Below are positions 5,744 through 12,923 of a DNA stretch of 31,486 bases, in pieces. The stretch is taken from the NCBI GenBank assembly GCA_013153135.1, contig JAADFA010000072.1, forward strand, positions 1-31,486, read 5' to 3'. The notes below the pieces were generated by a model. That model made no database searches, was not told the DNA's origin, and saw only the letters and a program-made list of their open reading frames with translations. This DNA is from Chloroflexota bacterium. Lineage in GTDB: Bacteria > Chloroflexota > Anaerolineae > Anaerolineales > DRMV01. The translations under genes were made by a program, and so were the position numbers. The number at the start of each line of letters is the position of its first letter. Positions within the stretch are counted from its first letter, which is position 1.

Positions 5744-8110
5744 CTACTTTGGCGTCGGGGTTGGAGTCCCTTCCTCCGTCAACGTCAGGAGGAAAGCGAC
5801 CAAATCTTGGATCTGCTCCTCAGTGAGGCGTTCCCGGGCGTCGGGCGGCATAAGCCCCGCGGGATACCCGGGCACCACGTACGCATCCGGATCTACGATG
5901 GACTGATAGAGGTATTCTTCCGCGGTCATACCCGGCACGCGCGTGGCCGCACGCGTGCCGATGCCCGCCAGGGAAGGCCCCACAAGCTGGACACCGGGCT
6001 CCAGAGAATGGCACAGGCGGCATCCCGCGTTCACGCCAGGGACTTCCTCAAGGAAGAGCTTGCGCCCCATTTCTGGATCGCCTTGAGTGCGCAAGTCGTG
6101 GAACCACCATCGGCGTACCTGACCAGCCTGAACTGTGACGGTCTCATCCAGCAGGGTGAAGGTATATTCTGGGTCAGTGAGGCGTACCTGCACGTGATGC
6201 GTCCCCGGCGTTGCGGTCCATTGAGCGAAGAAGGCCATCTCGCTGGTTAAAACATCGCCTGAACGAACATCCCGATGCACCAATGTGCCGTCCATATACA
6301 CCTCAAGCCGCACTTCGCCCGGCGAGCCAGGCCCCGATTGTACCACGCTCGCCTCCTCAATAGTGAGGCCTGGGCGATGGCGAAACGCGATTTCGAGCCA
6401 CCCTTGCTCATGAGCCCACGCGGGGCCGCGATAGGGGAGGTGAGCCACGGCCAAGATGAGCCCGGCCAACACCACGGTGACCAAGGCTGCCTTTTGCGCG
6501 GCAGGATGGCGAAGTAGATCCCGCCACGAGTTCGGCTCGGGCTCAGCCGACGCAACGGCATCGATGGCCGCGCGCACCACCTGCGCGGCCTCACTCGGCG
6601 CGACCCAATCCATGCGCAATGGCTTACCCGCCCATTTGCGACGTAACCAGGGCTTGCGCGTACGGGTCAGGCGCCCTTCGAGCCACGTGTTGCCCCAGCG
6701 ATTGACGCAATCATCAGGCGGGCATCCAATGGTCTGCACCTCGGCCGCGCCCGATGCCCACGCGAGCGCAACCACATCTGGATGCAGATCGCCGATGCAG
6801 GGCACGGCCACCACATGCACCGGTCGTGGACCCGCAGGGCCCTCAGCCTGCAGCGGGCCGGCCCATAAATCTGGATTGGCCAGAACGTGACGGTAGCACA
6901 CAAAGGTGACGCGCGGCGCGACGCCATTCACCGGTTGGGCGGCCTGTTGGACACGCGCGCGCAGTTCGTCTAGGCTTGGATGGTCCAAGGTGAGCGCGTC
7001 GGTGGGGCAGCTGCCGACGCAAATGCCGCATCCCACACAGCGCACGGCGTTCAGGCGCGCGATGAGCTTGGGACCTTTGCCGTCCCGTTCGCGCGGGACC
7101 ATCTCTAGCGCGCGATAGGGGCAATCCTGCGCGCACAAAGTGCAACCAATGCAGGCCTCGGGGTTATATCGCACGGGTTCGGGCTGTGGGCCAGGCCAAA
7201 GCCACGGCCACGCGGCCCACAACACAAAGGCCAGCACGGCCATACCCCAAGCCAGCGCGCCGCCCCATCGCAGCCACACGGGCACTAGGAACAAATACCA
7301 CGCGTCCCACGGCACTTGCTCCGGCCACGCGGTGAAATCCCACGCGGGACGTAGCTCCACTGGCCACACCGCACCAAGCCCGACCCATAGCCCGGTCAGC
7401 ACCAACAGCCAATAGCGAGGGGGGAACCAACGCCGATGGTTGAGGCGTAGGACGTGCCACCAATAAAAGAGCCCCATGACCGCGGCCAGGCCTACATGGA
7501 TGAAGAACAAGGTAACCAGATATACCCAACCTCGATTCGCAGGATGTTCAAGCAAATAATGCACAATAATAGCCTGACCACCGGGCGAAGCTTTGAGGTC
7601 TTGGATAAGCGCTTGATGCAACCATTGAGCCCGGTCATCTGCAAGCATCCAATAGCCCGTGATGCCAATGATCAACGTGAGCAGCACCAGACCCACACCC
7701 GAGACCCACGCGAGCCACCGCGGGCCCTGGAAACGCCGTTGCACAGCCATGCGCCACGCGTGCAATAGCGTAAAGAACAGGAAAAAATCGCTCGCGTAGC
7801 GGTGGACCGAGCGCATAACCCGGCCCACAATGTTGTTCTGAATTTGCGCGATGGAAGCGTAGGTCTCAGTAAAGCCGAAGTGATAGAAGAGCATAAGGTA
7901 AATGCCCGAGACCACGAGGAGCATCAGGCTCCACAGGGCTAATGTACCAGTGTGATAGAAGAGTATGGCCCACGGTGCGCGAATCCAACGGGCAAAGGGG
8001 GCTTCGAGCCGTGTGGTCCACGCGTCCAGATGGGCAAGGACGCGCGCGGTCCACGAACGCCACGCGGGAGGCAGCGTGGACTCAGGCGAGGGGGAGGTCG
8101 TCGCGGTCAT
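5744..8110 (-). CDS. Cytochrome b / 2x[4Fe-4S] ferredoxin / MvhD-FlpD / cytochrome c fusion protein
   Basis: A 788-residue membrane redox protein. Residues 45-220 form a four-helix cytochrome b6-like core with two His pairs, H103/H117 and H205/H219, each 14 apart as in known di-haem b proteins. Helices near 233-250 and 284-303 with an intervening DAWYLFLVPVW resemble the C-terminal half of cytochrome b, but the quinol-site PEWY motif is altered to DAWY. A bacterial ferredoxin domain follows: C320, C323, C326, C330 and C358, C361, C364, C368. Next is an MvhD/FlpD-like domain with C405, C438, C463, C468. A single helix (541-558) crosses to the outside, followed by a beta-rich domain (about 565-668) and a cytochrome c with C697-R-L-C700-H701 and likely axial M754. 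The helix count places the Fe-S domains inside and cytochrome c outside. It follows oxidase subunit I in the operon. Each domain is clear; the overall reaction is inferred: electron transfer between quinol or a cytoplasmic reductant and the oxidase. Confidence 0.9.
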   Translation of the reverse strand: MTATTSPSPESTLPPAWRSWTARVLAHLDAWTTRLEAPFARWIRAPWAILFYHTGTLALWSLMLLVVSGIYLMLFYHFGFTETYASIAQIQNNIVGRVMRSVHRYASDFFLFFTLLHAWRMAVQRRFQGPRWLAWVSGVGLVLLTLIIGITGYWMLADDRAQWLHQALIQDLKASPGGQAIIVHYLLEHPANRGWVYLVTLFFIHVGLAAVMGLFYWWHVLRLNHRRWFPPRYWLLVLTGLWVGLGAVWPVELRPAWDFTAWPEQVPWDAWYLFLVPVWLRWGGALAWGMAVLAFVLWAAWPWLWPGPQPEPVRYNPEACIGCTLCAQDCPYRALEMVPRERDGKGPKLIARLNAVRCVGCGICVGSCPTDALTLDHPSLDELRARVQQAAQPVNGVAPRVTFVCYRHVLANPDLWAGPLQAEGPAGPRPVHVVAVPCIGDLHPDVVALAWASGAAEVQTIGCPPDDCVNRWGNTWLEGRLTRTRKPWLRRKWAGKPLRMDWVAPSEAAQVVRAAIDAVASAEPEPNSWRDLLRHPAAQKAALVTVVLAGLILAVAHLPYRGPAWAHEQGWLEIAFRHRPGLTIEEASVVQSGPGSPGEVRLEVYMDGTLVHRDVRSGDVLTSEMAFFAQWTATPGTHHVQVRLTDPEYTFTLLDETVTVQAGQVRRWWFHDLRTQGDPEMGRKLFLEEVPGVNAGCRLCHSLEPGVQLVGPSLAGIGTRAATRVPGMTAEEYLYQSIVDPDAYVVPGYPAGLMPPDARERLTEEQIQDLVAFLLTLTEEGTPTPTPK

Positions 8111-8134
8111 GGGAGCATCCTCAGGGCGACGCGC

Positions 8135-8163
8135 GGGGGCGACCCGGAACCCGGGCCGCCCCC
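8135..8163 (-). other. Strong intercistronic hairpin between oxidase subunit I and the cytochrome b fusion
   Basis: GGGGGCG (8135-8141) and CCCGG (8143-8147) pair with CCGGG (8151-8155) and CGCCCCC (8157-8163), with one internal mismatch and a three-base loop. It fills most of the 72-bp gap between the two genes. No T-run follows on the minus strand, so it is better read as an mRNA-stabilising or processing structure than as a terminator. Confidence 0.45.
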
Positions 8164-8182
8164 AACGCGACGAGGTCGGACG

Positions 8183-9838
8183 TTACCACAGCTTCATCTT
8201 CGGCGCAGCCACGGGCACCATGTGAGAGATCAGCTCCATGAGCACCGGCGTGTAAGCGATGAGGATCAGGCCCACCGCGCCCGCGATCCAGGGTTTCCAG
8301 GCATCCAGCCACTCAGGCGTGAGCTGCACGTCTTGCATAGGTTCGGCCACCTGAACCTCCACGGGCTTCTCCGCCTTACGGCCGAAGAACGCGGTGTGGG
8401 CCATGATCCAGATGTACATGTACACCGCGATCAGCAGGAAGATGCCACCGATGCCAACACGCAACAAGAGACCACTCCACTCCGGCGGGACGTAAGGCGC
8501 CTCGCCCAAGGGCGTACGCCGCGGCGCGCCAAGCAGACCCAGGGAGTGCATGGCCTGGGAGAAGATGGCCATCCCCGTGGCCCACAGGTAAACCTGGGCC
8601 AGCGCGACCTTGCGGCAACAGAGCTCGCGCCCCGTGAGATAGGGCACGAGCCAGTAGGAGATGCCCATGAACGTAAGGGTCACCGCAGTGGAGACAGTCA
8701 GGTGGAAGTGGCCTGGCACCCACGCGGTGTTGTGCAGGATAAGGTTGGTATTGTAGGACGCGTTGACCACGCCGCCGATGCCGCCGAAGATGAAGAGCAA
8801 ACCAGCCAAAAGTTGCGCCGCGACAATGGGGTCATCCCACGGCAGCTTGGCCAGCCAACCAAGCAGCCCCTTGCCGCCCCGCTTGATGCCCGCATATTCC
8901 AGCGAGGCCACCACCGTGAACAAAGTCATCATGGACGGGATGACCACGGACAGGGTGAGCAACGCGTGGATATACTTCCAACCCGGCGCGACGCCTGGGT
9001 CGACGAATTGGTGATGAAAGCCCACAGGTACCGAGAGCAGAATGAAGAGCCAGAAGGCCAAACGAGCCATGGTATCGCTGAACAGCTTGCCCCCGGCCTG
9101 CTTAGGTAGGTAGCCATACCAGGAGATGTAAGCCGGCAATAGCCAGAAGTAAACCAAGGGATGACCGAACCACCAGAAGAAGGTGCGGGCCAATTGGATA
9201 TCGATACCTTCCAGCCATCCCAAAGACCACGGCAGAAGCATAAACAGCGTTTCGATGGCCACGCCTAAAGTCGCGAGCTGCCACAACACCATGGTCGCGA
9301 CGCTTGCAAACGCGATGAACGGCGTGCGGACCCCCGGATTGTCTTTCTTCCACTGATGCAACGTAAAGTAGAAGCCGTACCCCTCAATCCAACTACCGAC
9401 GACCAACAGGACCAAGCCCAGGTAGAAAATCCAGGATGCCTTCATAGGTGGATAGAAAGTGTAAAGCACGCTGGCCTGGTTAGCCAAAATCGCGTACGCG
9501 GTCAACACCAGGCCCACCACCATCATCCAAAAGCCCAGGGCATTGAGCTTGGGGTACTTCAGCGGCCGTTTAAGGCCATAAATCATATTGAAAGTAAGAA
9601 AGCCCGTGATGAAGAAGGTCGTCCAGACCACCGCGTTGAGGACGCCGTGCAAAGTCAGGCCTTGGTAGTAGCTCTCCGCGATGTGCCACTTCTTGAGGGT
9701 GGGGTAAAAATTCCATCCCGCGTAGTTAAAGGCCTGCATTGGGCCGTAGAAGCTACCAATGGCGAGGGCCGAGATAGCGATGAAAAGGTGCCATCCAATA
9801 AAGCGCTTCTCGGACCGGGTCAGCGTGTATTCGCCCAT
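8183..9838 (-). CDS. cbaA: ba3-type (B-family) haem-copper oxidase subunit I
   Basis: A 551-residue, about 13-helix catalytic subunit that reduces O2 to water with proton pumping. It follows the Thermus thermophilus ba3 subunit I closely over long stretches. Ligands seen: low-spin haem b H64 (GLTLHGVLNA) and H379; high-spin haem a3-type H377 (WVPGHFHL); CuB ligands H226, H275 and H276; and Y230 in GHPLVYFW for the His-Tyr cross-link. The A-family D-channel motif is absent, as expected for the B family. The start ATG at 9838 follows GGAGGGAGGTGACGC. It lies 14 bp after subunit II. Whether the high-spin haem is a- or o-type cannot be read from sequence. No subunit III or IV gene is present, as in ba3 enzymes. 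Confidence 0.96.
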   Translation of the reverse strand: MGEYTLTRSEKRFIGWHLFIAISALAIGSFYGPMQAFNYAGWNFYPTLKKWHIAESYYQGLTLHGVLNAVVWTTFFITGFLTFNMIYGLKRPLKYPKLNALGFWMMVVGLVLTAYAILANQASVLYTFYPPMKASWIFYLGLVLLVVGSWIEGYGFYFTLHQWKKDNPGVRTPFIAFASVATMVLWQLATLGVAIETLFMLLPWSLGWLEGIDIQLARTFFWWFGHPLVYFWLLPAYISWYGYLPKQAGGKLFSDTMARLAFWLFILLSVPVGFHHQFVDPGVAPGWKYIHALLTLSVVIPSMMTLFTVVASLEYAGIKRGGKGLLGWLAKLPWDDPIVAAQLLAGLLFIFGGIGGVVNASYNTNLILHNTAWVPGHFHLTVSTAVTLTFMGISYWLVPYLTGRELCCRKVALAQVYLWATGMAIFSQAMHSLGLLGAPRRTPLGEAPYVPPEWSGLLLRVGIGGIFLLIAVYMYIWIMAHTAFFGRKAEKPVEVQVAEPMQDVQLTPEWLDAWKPWIAGAVGLILIAYTPVLMELISHMVPVAAPKMKLW

Positions 9839-9852
9839 GCGTCACCTCCCTC

Positions 9853-10365
9853 CTATTGGCTGCTCTGATACTCTTCGGGGGGAACGACCTTGATCACACC
9901 GGCCATGGCCGCGTGACCTAAGCCGCAGTATTCAGTGCAGATGAACTTGTACTCACCAGGCTCTTTGAACGTGTAGCTCAATTTGCCTACATAACCCGGA
10001 ATCACCTGGACGTTCAGATCCGTGTCCAAGACCTTAAAGCCGTGCTGGATGTCGCGGCTGGTGACGTAGAAGGTCACCTTCGCGCCCGCGGGCACAACAA
10101 TTTCCCGGGGGACAAACATCCAGGTCTGCGCGATAATGTAAACCTCGTATTTACGACCGGGCACGATCTCCCGCACGCCTGGCTGGGACCACACGGGATC
10201 TTCGTTCAACTTAGCCGGGTCCACGCGCTGTTCCAAAGTTGGCACCTGGACGCCCAACGCGAAACCCGCGATGCCGATCAGCACCGCGAAGGACGCGAGT
10301 AACGCGGCGCTGATCGCGATCCATCGGCGCTCATGGCGGTCAATCAGGGTGCTGTGTGCGGTCAT
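9853..10365 (-). CDS. cbaB: ba3-type cytochrome c oxidase subunit II (CuA)
   Basis: A 170-residue subunit with one N-terminal helix (about 16-38) and an external cupredoxin domain carrying the binuclear CuA centre, the entry point for electrons from cytochrome c. All CuA ligands are visible: H108, C143, E145 (main chain), C147, H151 and M154, in CTEYCGLGHAAM. The single transmembrane helix, instead of the two in A-family enzymes, fits the ba3 class. The complete CuA site shows that this oxidase takes electrons from a cytochrome c or equivalent rather than directly from quinol. It lies between the small subunit IIa gene and subunit I in the same transcript. Confidence 0.96.
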   Translation of the reverse strand: MTAHSTLIDRHERRWIAISAALLASFAVLIGIAGFALGVQVPTLEQRVDPAKLNEDPVWSQPGVREIVPGRKYEVYIIAQTWMFVPREIVVPAGAKVTFYVTSRDIQHGFKVLDTDLNVQVIPGYVGKLSYTFKEPGEYKFICTEYCGLGHAAMAGVIKVVPPEEYQSSQ

Positions 10366-10381
10366 ACCACCTCCCTCCTGT

Positions 10382-10513
10382 TTAGACCGTCGGGCCGTAC
10401 TGGAGGAGCATCCAATAGATTGAGCCCCAAATCAGAACCAACAAAACGACAAAGATGCCGACGATGACCCACGTGCCGCGGGGGACAAATTCTTCCTCAT
10501 GATGGCCGCTCAT
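10382..10513 (-). CDS. cbaD: Small oxidase subunit IIa-like protein, 43 aa
   Basis: A 43-residue single-helix protein beginning MSGHHEEEFVPRGTW, with a hydrophobic helix at about 15-36 and a short polar tail. The start ATG at 10513 has a strong ribosome site (CCAGGAGG, eight bases upstream), and the reading frame fits exactly between the copper chaperone and subunit II. In Thermus the ba3 oxidase has a 34-residue one-helix subunit IIa encoded next to subunit II; size, topology and position match here. Sequence identity is too low over so short a protein to prove homology, so the symbol is by analogy. Automatic callers are likely to miss it. Confidence 0.72.
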   Translation of the reverse strand: MSGHHEEEFVPRGTWVIVGIFVVLLVLIWGSIYWMLLQYGPTV

Positions 10514-10528
10514 ACCGCACCTCCTGGA

Positions 10529-10987
10529 CTATTTCATGGGATTGCGAATCTCCACCTCAATGGGGATGTCGCCGCTCTTTTCAAAGTGCAGAATCAACTT
10601 CACCTTCGTGCCCGGCTGGAAGTCGATTTGCTTATCAATGCACATAATGTGTAAACCGCCCATTTTGAGCTCCACCGTCTCCCCCGCGGGGATGACGATC
10701 TTGCCGCCGGGCACGGGCCGCATCCCCATCGCGCCACCTTCTTTCATGTATGACTCGTGCAGTTCGATGGTGCCGCATGCGTCGGAATCTGCGCCGATGA
10801 GGGCGTCATCTTCGGAGCCTTCGTTGCGGATGGTCATGTAAAACGCGCCCGCAGTAGCTACTTTTGGCGAAGGTCGTCCCCACGCGTTCTCGATGACGAT
10901 CTTGGGGCCTTCTGCCTTGGAACCGCTGCACGCGGCCAAGGCAAGCAAGGCGAACAAGGTGAGCACGAAACCAAGTGATCGCTTCAT
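10529..10987 (-). CDS. PCuAC-family periplasmic copper chaperone, lipoprotein
   Basis: A 152-residue protein of the DUF461/PCuAC family, which binds Cu(I) outside the membrane and loads the CuA site of oxidase subunit II. The signal peptide ends in LALAAC with C20 as lipid anchor. The copper-site pattern is visible: H77 in IELHESYM, M87/M89 in GGAMGMRPV, and H113-x-M115 in GGLHIMC. C71 and C116 could form a disulfide. The start is the ATG at 10985-10987 (MKRSLGF), since GGAGGAGGTCCGG lies directly upstream; a GTG/ATG five codons earlier would waste that site. It sits between SCO and the small subunit gene, consistent with CuA maturation. Confidence 0.92.
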   Translation of the reverse strand: MKRSLGFVLTLFALLALAACSGSKAEGPKIVIENAWGRPSPKVATAGAFYMTIRNEGSEDDALIGADSDACGTIELHESYMKEGGAMGMRPVPGGKIVIPAGETVELKMGGLHIMCIDKQIDFQPGTKVKLILHFEKSGDIPIEVEIRNPMK

Positions 10988-11038
10988 CCGGACCTCCTCC
11001 ATAAGTTAGGAATGAGATTGGTCAAGGTAGGACCAGAA

Positions 11039-11073
11039 GAGGCCCCTGGAGGAGGCCAACCACCAGGGGCCTC
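11039..11073 (-). terminator. Intercistronic hairpin after the SCO gene, possible attenuator
   Basis: A perfect 11-bp stem, GAGGCCCCTGG (11039-11049) with CCAGGGGCCTC (11063-11073), with a 13-base loop, eight bases past the SCO stop codon. On the minus strand it is followed by TTCTGGTCC rather than a T-run, so termination would be partial at most. It may lower expression of the oxidase genes relative to the upstream genes, or protect the upstream mRNA. Confidence 0.4.
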
Positions 11074-11081
11074 ACCACGCG

Positions 11082-11681
11082 CTAGTGCTCAATGAGGTAT
11101 TTGAGGTCCGCCGCGATATCTTCGCCCGGCGTACCAAAAGGGAAGATGAGCTTGACGTAACCATCCCGGTCAATGACCGTAACCGTCGCGGTATGGTCCA
11201 TCAAGTAGCCCGTCGCGCCAGGCACTTCGCGTTTTTCGTAGTAAATGCCGTACTGGGTTGCGACCTCCGCGATCTGCTCCGGCGTCCCGGTCACACCGAT
11301 GAACGTAGGCCAGAAGTACTCTACATATTCTTGAATCTTTTCTGGGGTATCTCGTTCGGGATCAACAGAGACCATAATGACCTGCACTTGATCCGCGTCC
11401 TCGCCCAAAAGCTCCATGGCCCGCTTGAGCTCGGTCAAGGTCGTAGGACACACATCGGGGCAGAAGGTGTAACCGAAGTACAACAAAACGATCTTGCCGC
11501 GGAAATCGCTCAAGCTTACTGGTCCGTCTGCAGACATAAGGGTGAAATCGGGCGCAGGCTCATTTGATTGCAAAACTGTACCGTGAAAGGCGTAAGGGCG
11601 AAAACGGTCCCACGCCCACCAGCCGAGGCCGACGAGCAGCAGCGTACCGAAAAAACCGAGCCAGAAGGTACGGTTACGCAT
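11082..11681 (-). CDS. SCO1/SenC family copper-insertion protein (complete copper site)
   Basis: A 199-residue membrane-anchored thioredoxin-fold protein that delivers copper to, or reduces, the CuA site of oxidase subunit II. There is one N-terminal helix (about 6-24). The copper ligands are all present: C74-P-D-V-C78-P and H163 in LMDHTATVTVID. The thioredoxin core is recognisable (SLSDFRGKIVLLYFGYTFCP, then VIMVSVDPERDTPE). The start is the ATG at 11679-11681, directly downstream of GGAGGAGCGGACC; the frame stays open far upstream but overlaps the preceding gene. It follows the second SCO-like gene by 22 bp. Confidence 0.94.
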   Translation of the reverse strand: MRNRTFWLGFFGTLLLVGLGWWAWDRFRPYAFHGTVLQSNEPAPDFTLMSADGPVSLSDFRGKIVLLYFGYTFCPDVCPTTLTELKRAMELLGEDADQVQVIMVSVDPERDTPEKIQEYVEYFWPTFIGVTGTPEQIAEVATQYGIYYEKREVPGATGYLMDHTATVTVIDRDGYVKLIFPFGTPGEDIAADLKYLIEH

Positions 11682-11703
11682 ATGGTCCGCTCCTCCGATG
11701 GGA

Positions 11704-12384
11704 TTAGGGTGCGTAACAGAGGAAAAAGTGCGCTGCTTCATAGGCCAGTTTAGCTGAACCCTGGCTGTTCTGGATTTCTTCCGCGAGCACACCGAGATGG
11801 CGCAGGATGCGCTCCTCGGTCGAGGCGATGGTTTCGTATTTGTAGTCACCCCGGACAATACCCCAGCCGTCCACCAGCACATAGCGCGGAGCAAAGCGCA
11901 CCGAACCATCGGGCTGGGGCTCGTACCACACGCCGAACCCCGCGCCCACGATGAGTTTGAGGCGTTTGGGGTCGGGATGGGTGGCGAAATACCACAGACC
12001 AGGTTGAGCACCGACCTGTTGCGCGTACGCCTTGAGCACCTCGGGCGTATCGTGCGCTGGGTCGAGCGTAATGGTCACAATAGCGAAGGGGATATCACCC
12101 ATAATCTGCGGCCCTTGTACCTGCACCTTCTGCAATAGCGGGACGATGCCATAACAATCGCCAGGGCAACGAGTATAGAGAAAGGAATACAACACCACTT
12201 TGCCCCGCATATCTTCGTTAGTCAGGCGCTGGCCATCCTGATCCAGCAACCAATATCCCGGTCCGAGCCGAATACGCGGCAGCACCTGAACAGGCTGAAA
12301 GACTTTAAAGGCCACCACGCTAACGAACACCAAACCAAAAAAGGTGTATACGCCTCGCGTGATCCAGATAAATGCCCGGTTCAT
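11704..12384 (-). CDS. SCO-like thioredoxin-fold protein lacking the copper-binding histidine
   Basis: A 226-residue paralogue of the downstream SCO protein. It has one N-terminal helix (about 11-28) and the cysteine pair C73-P-G-D-C77 in FLYTRCPGDCYG. In SCO proteins a histidine lies eight residues before the Asp of the YLID-like strand; here, in VRFAPRYVLVD, that position is F164. A complete Cu(I) site is therefore unlikely, and a thiol-reductase role toward CuA cysteines, or a partner role for the intact SCO, is more plausible (inference). The start ATG at 12384 overlaps the Rrf2 stop codon (ATGA), so translation is probably coupled. A longer open frame upstream belongs to the Rrf2 coding region. 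The C-terminal 20 residues have no SCO counterpart. Confidence 0.85.
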   Translation of the reverse strand: MNRAFIWITRGVYTFFGLVFVSVVAFKVFQPVQVLPRIRLGPGYWLLDQDGQRLTNEDMRGKVVLYSFLYTRCPGDCYGIVPLLQKVQVQGPQIMGDIPFAIVTITLDPAHDTPEVLKAYAQQVGAQPGLWYFATHPDPKRLKLIVGAGFGVWYEPQPDGSVRFAPRYVLVDGWGIVRGDYKYETIASTEERILRHLGVLAEEIQNSQGSAKLAYEAAHFFLCYAP

Positions 12385-12836
12385 ACCTCGGTTGAGATTT
12401 CCCATCGCCCTGTCGAAAAGGGTTGTTTTGTTTCTTTCACCAAATCTGCGAAAGTGGTACGCTCCAATTCCCGCAAGACCAGCCGGTGAATGCGGGCCCA
12501 GCGGCGCCGAACCGGACACGCATTGGCAAAGGGGCATACCCCCGGCTCGGTTACACACTCCGATACCTGGGGCAAGCGATCCATGGCTTCAATCACGTCA
12601 CGGAGGGTAATTTGATCCGCGGGCCGGGCCAGCTCCAATCCACCCTTAGGCCCGGGGTAGGTCTTAACCAGCTTGGCGCGAATCAAGTCCTTGAGCAGGC
12701 TATAAAGCAGGGATAAGGGAATCAACATATCTTCGCTGAGCTGTTGGGCTGCGATGCGCGTCCCAGGAGGATATTTGGCCAAGCCCAAAATCACTCGGAT
12801 GGCATAATCGGTTCGGCGATTGATCCAAAAACGCAT
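12381..12836 (-). CDS. Rrf2-family regulator with Fe-S cysteine triad
   Basis: A 151-residue cytoplasmic repressor or activator. A winged helix occupies residues 1-75 (DYAIRVILGLAKYP, then LLYSLLKDLIRAKLVKTYPG and GGLELARPADQITLRDV), followed by the long dimer helix. C94, C101 and C107 (spacing x6, x5) occupy the place of the cluster-binding cysteines in IscR, NsrR and RsrR. The spacing differs slightly from IscR (x5, x5), so iron, redox or NO sensing are all possible. The start ATG at 12836 has a weak ribosome site (AAGGG). It is the first gene of the respiratory transcript, its stop codon overlaps the next start, and it probably acts on the symmetrical promoter at 12864-12906. Confidence 0.92.
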   Translation of the reverse strand: MRFWINRRTDYAIRVILGLAKYPPGTRIAAQQLSEDMLIPLSLLYSLLKDLIRAKLVKTYPGPKGGLELARPADQITLRDVIEAMDRLPQVSECVTEPGVCPFANACPVRRRWARIHRLVLRELERTTFADLVKETKQPFSTGRWEISTEV

Positions 12837-12863
12837 CTACCCTTATCCTCGTCGAGATGCTGG

Positions 12864-12906
12864 ATTCTTGACTATCTTAAATTCATTGCCAAGAATAGTC
12901 AAGGAT
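12864..12906. promoter_or_regulatory. Symmetrical promoter/operator between the respiratory island and the VanZ-like gene
   Basis: CTTGACTAT (12867-12875) and ATAGTCAAG (12895-12903) form a perfect inverted repeat with a 19-bp spacer. Each arm provides a -35 TTGACT. On the minus strand it is followed after 17 bp by TAAGAT (12874-12879) for the Rrf2 gene. On the plus strand it is followed after 17 bp by AAGAAT (12891-12896) for the VanZ-like gene. The two promoters lie on top of each other. The repeat arms are good candidates for Rrf2-protein half-sites (inference). Confidence 0.6.
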
Positions 12907-12923
12907 TTTGGCAAGACCAAGCG

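Noticed and set aside
7952..9109. A 385-codon open frame on the plus strand opposite oxidase subunit I and the cytochrome b fusion.
   Set aside because: The protein is charged, without domains, and exists because GC-rich codons on the true strand leave few stops in antisense.
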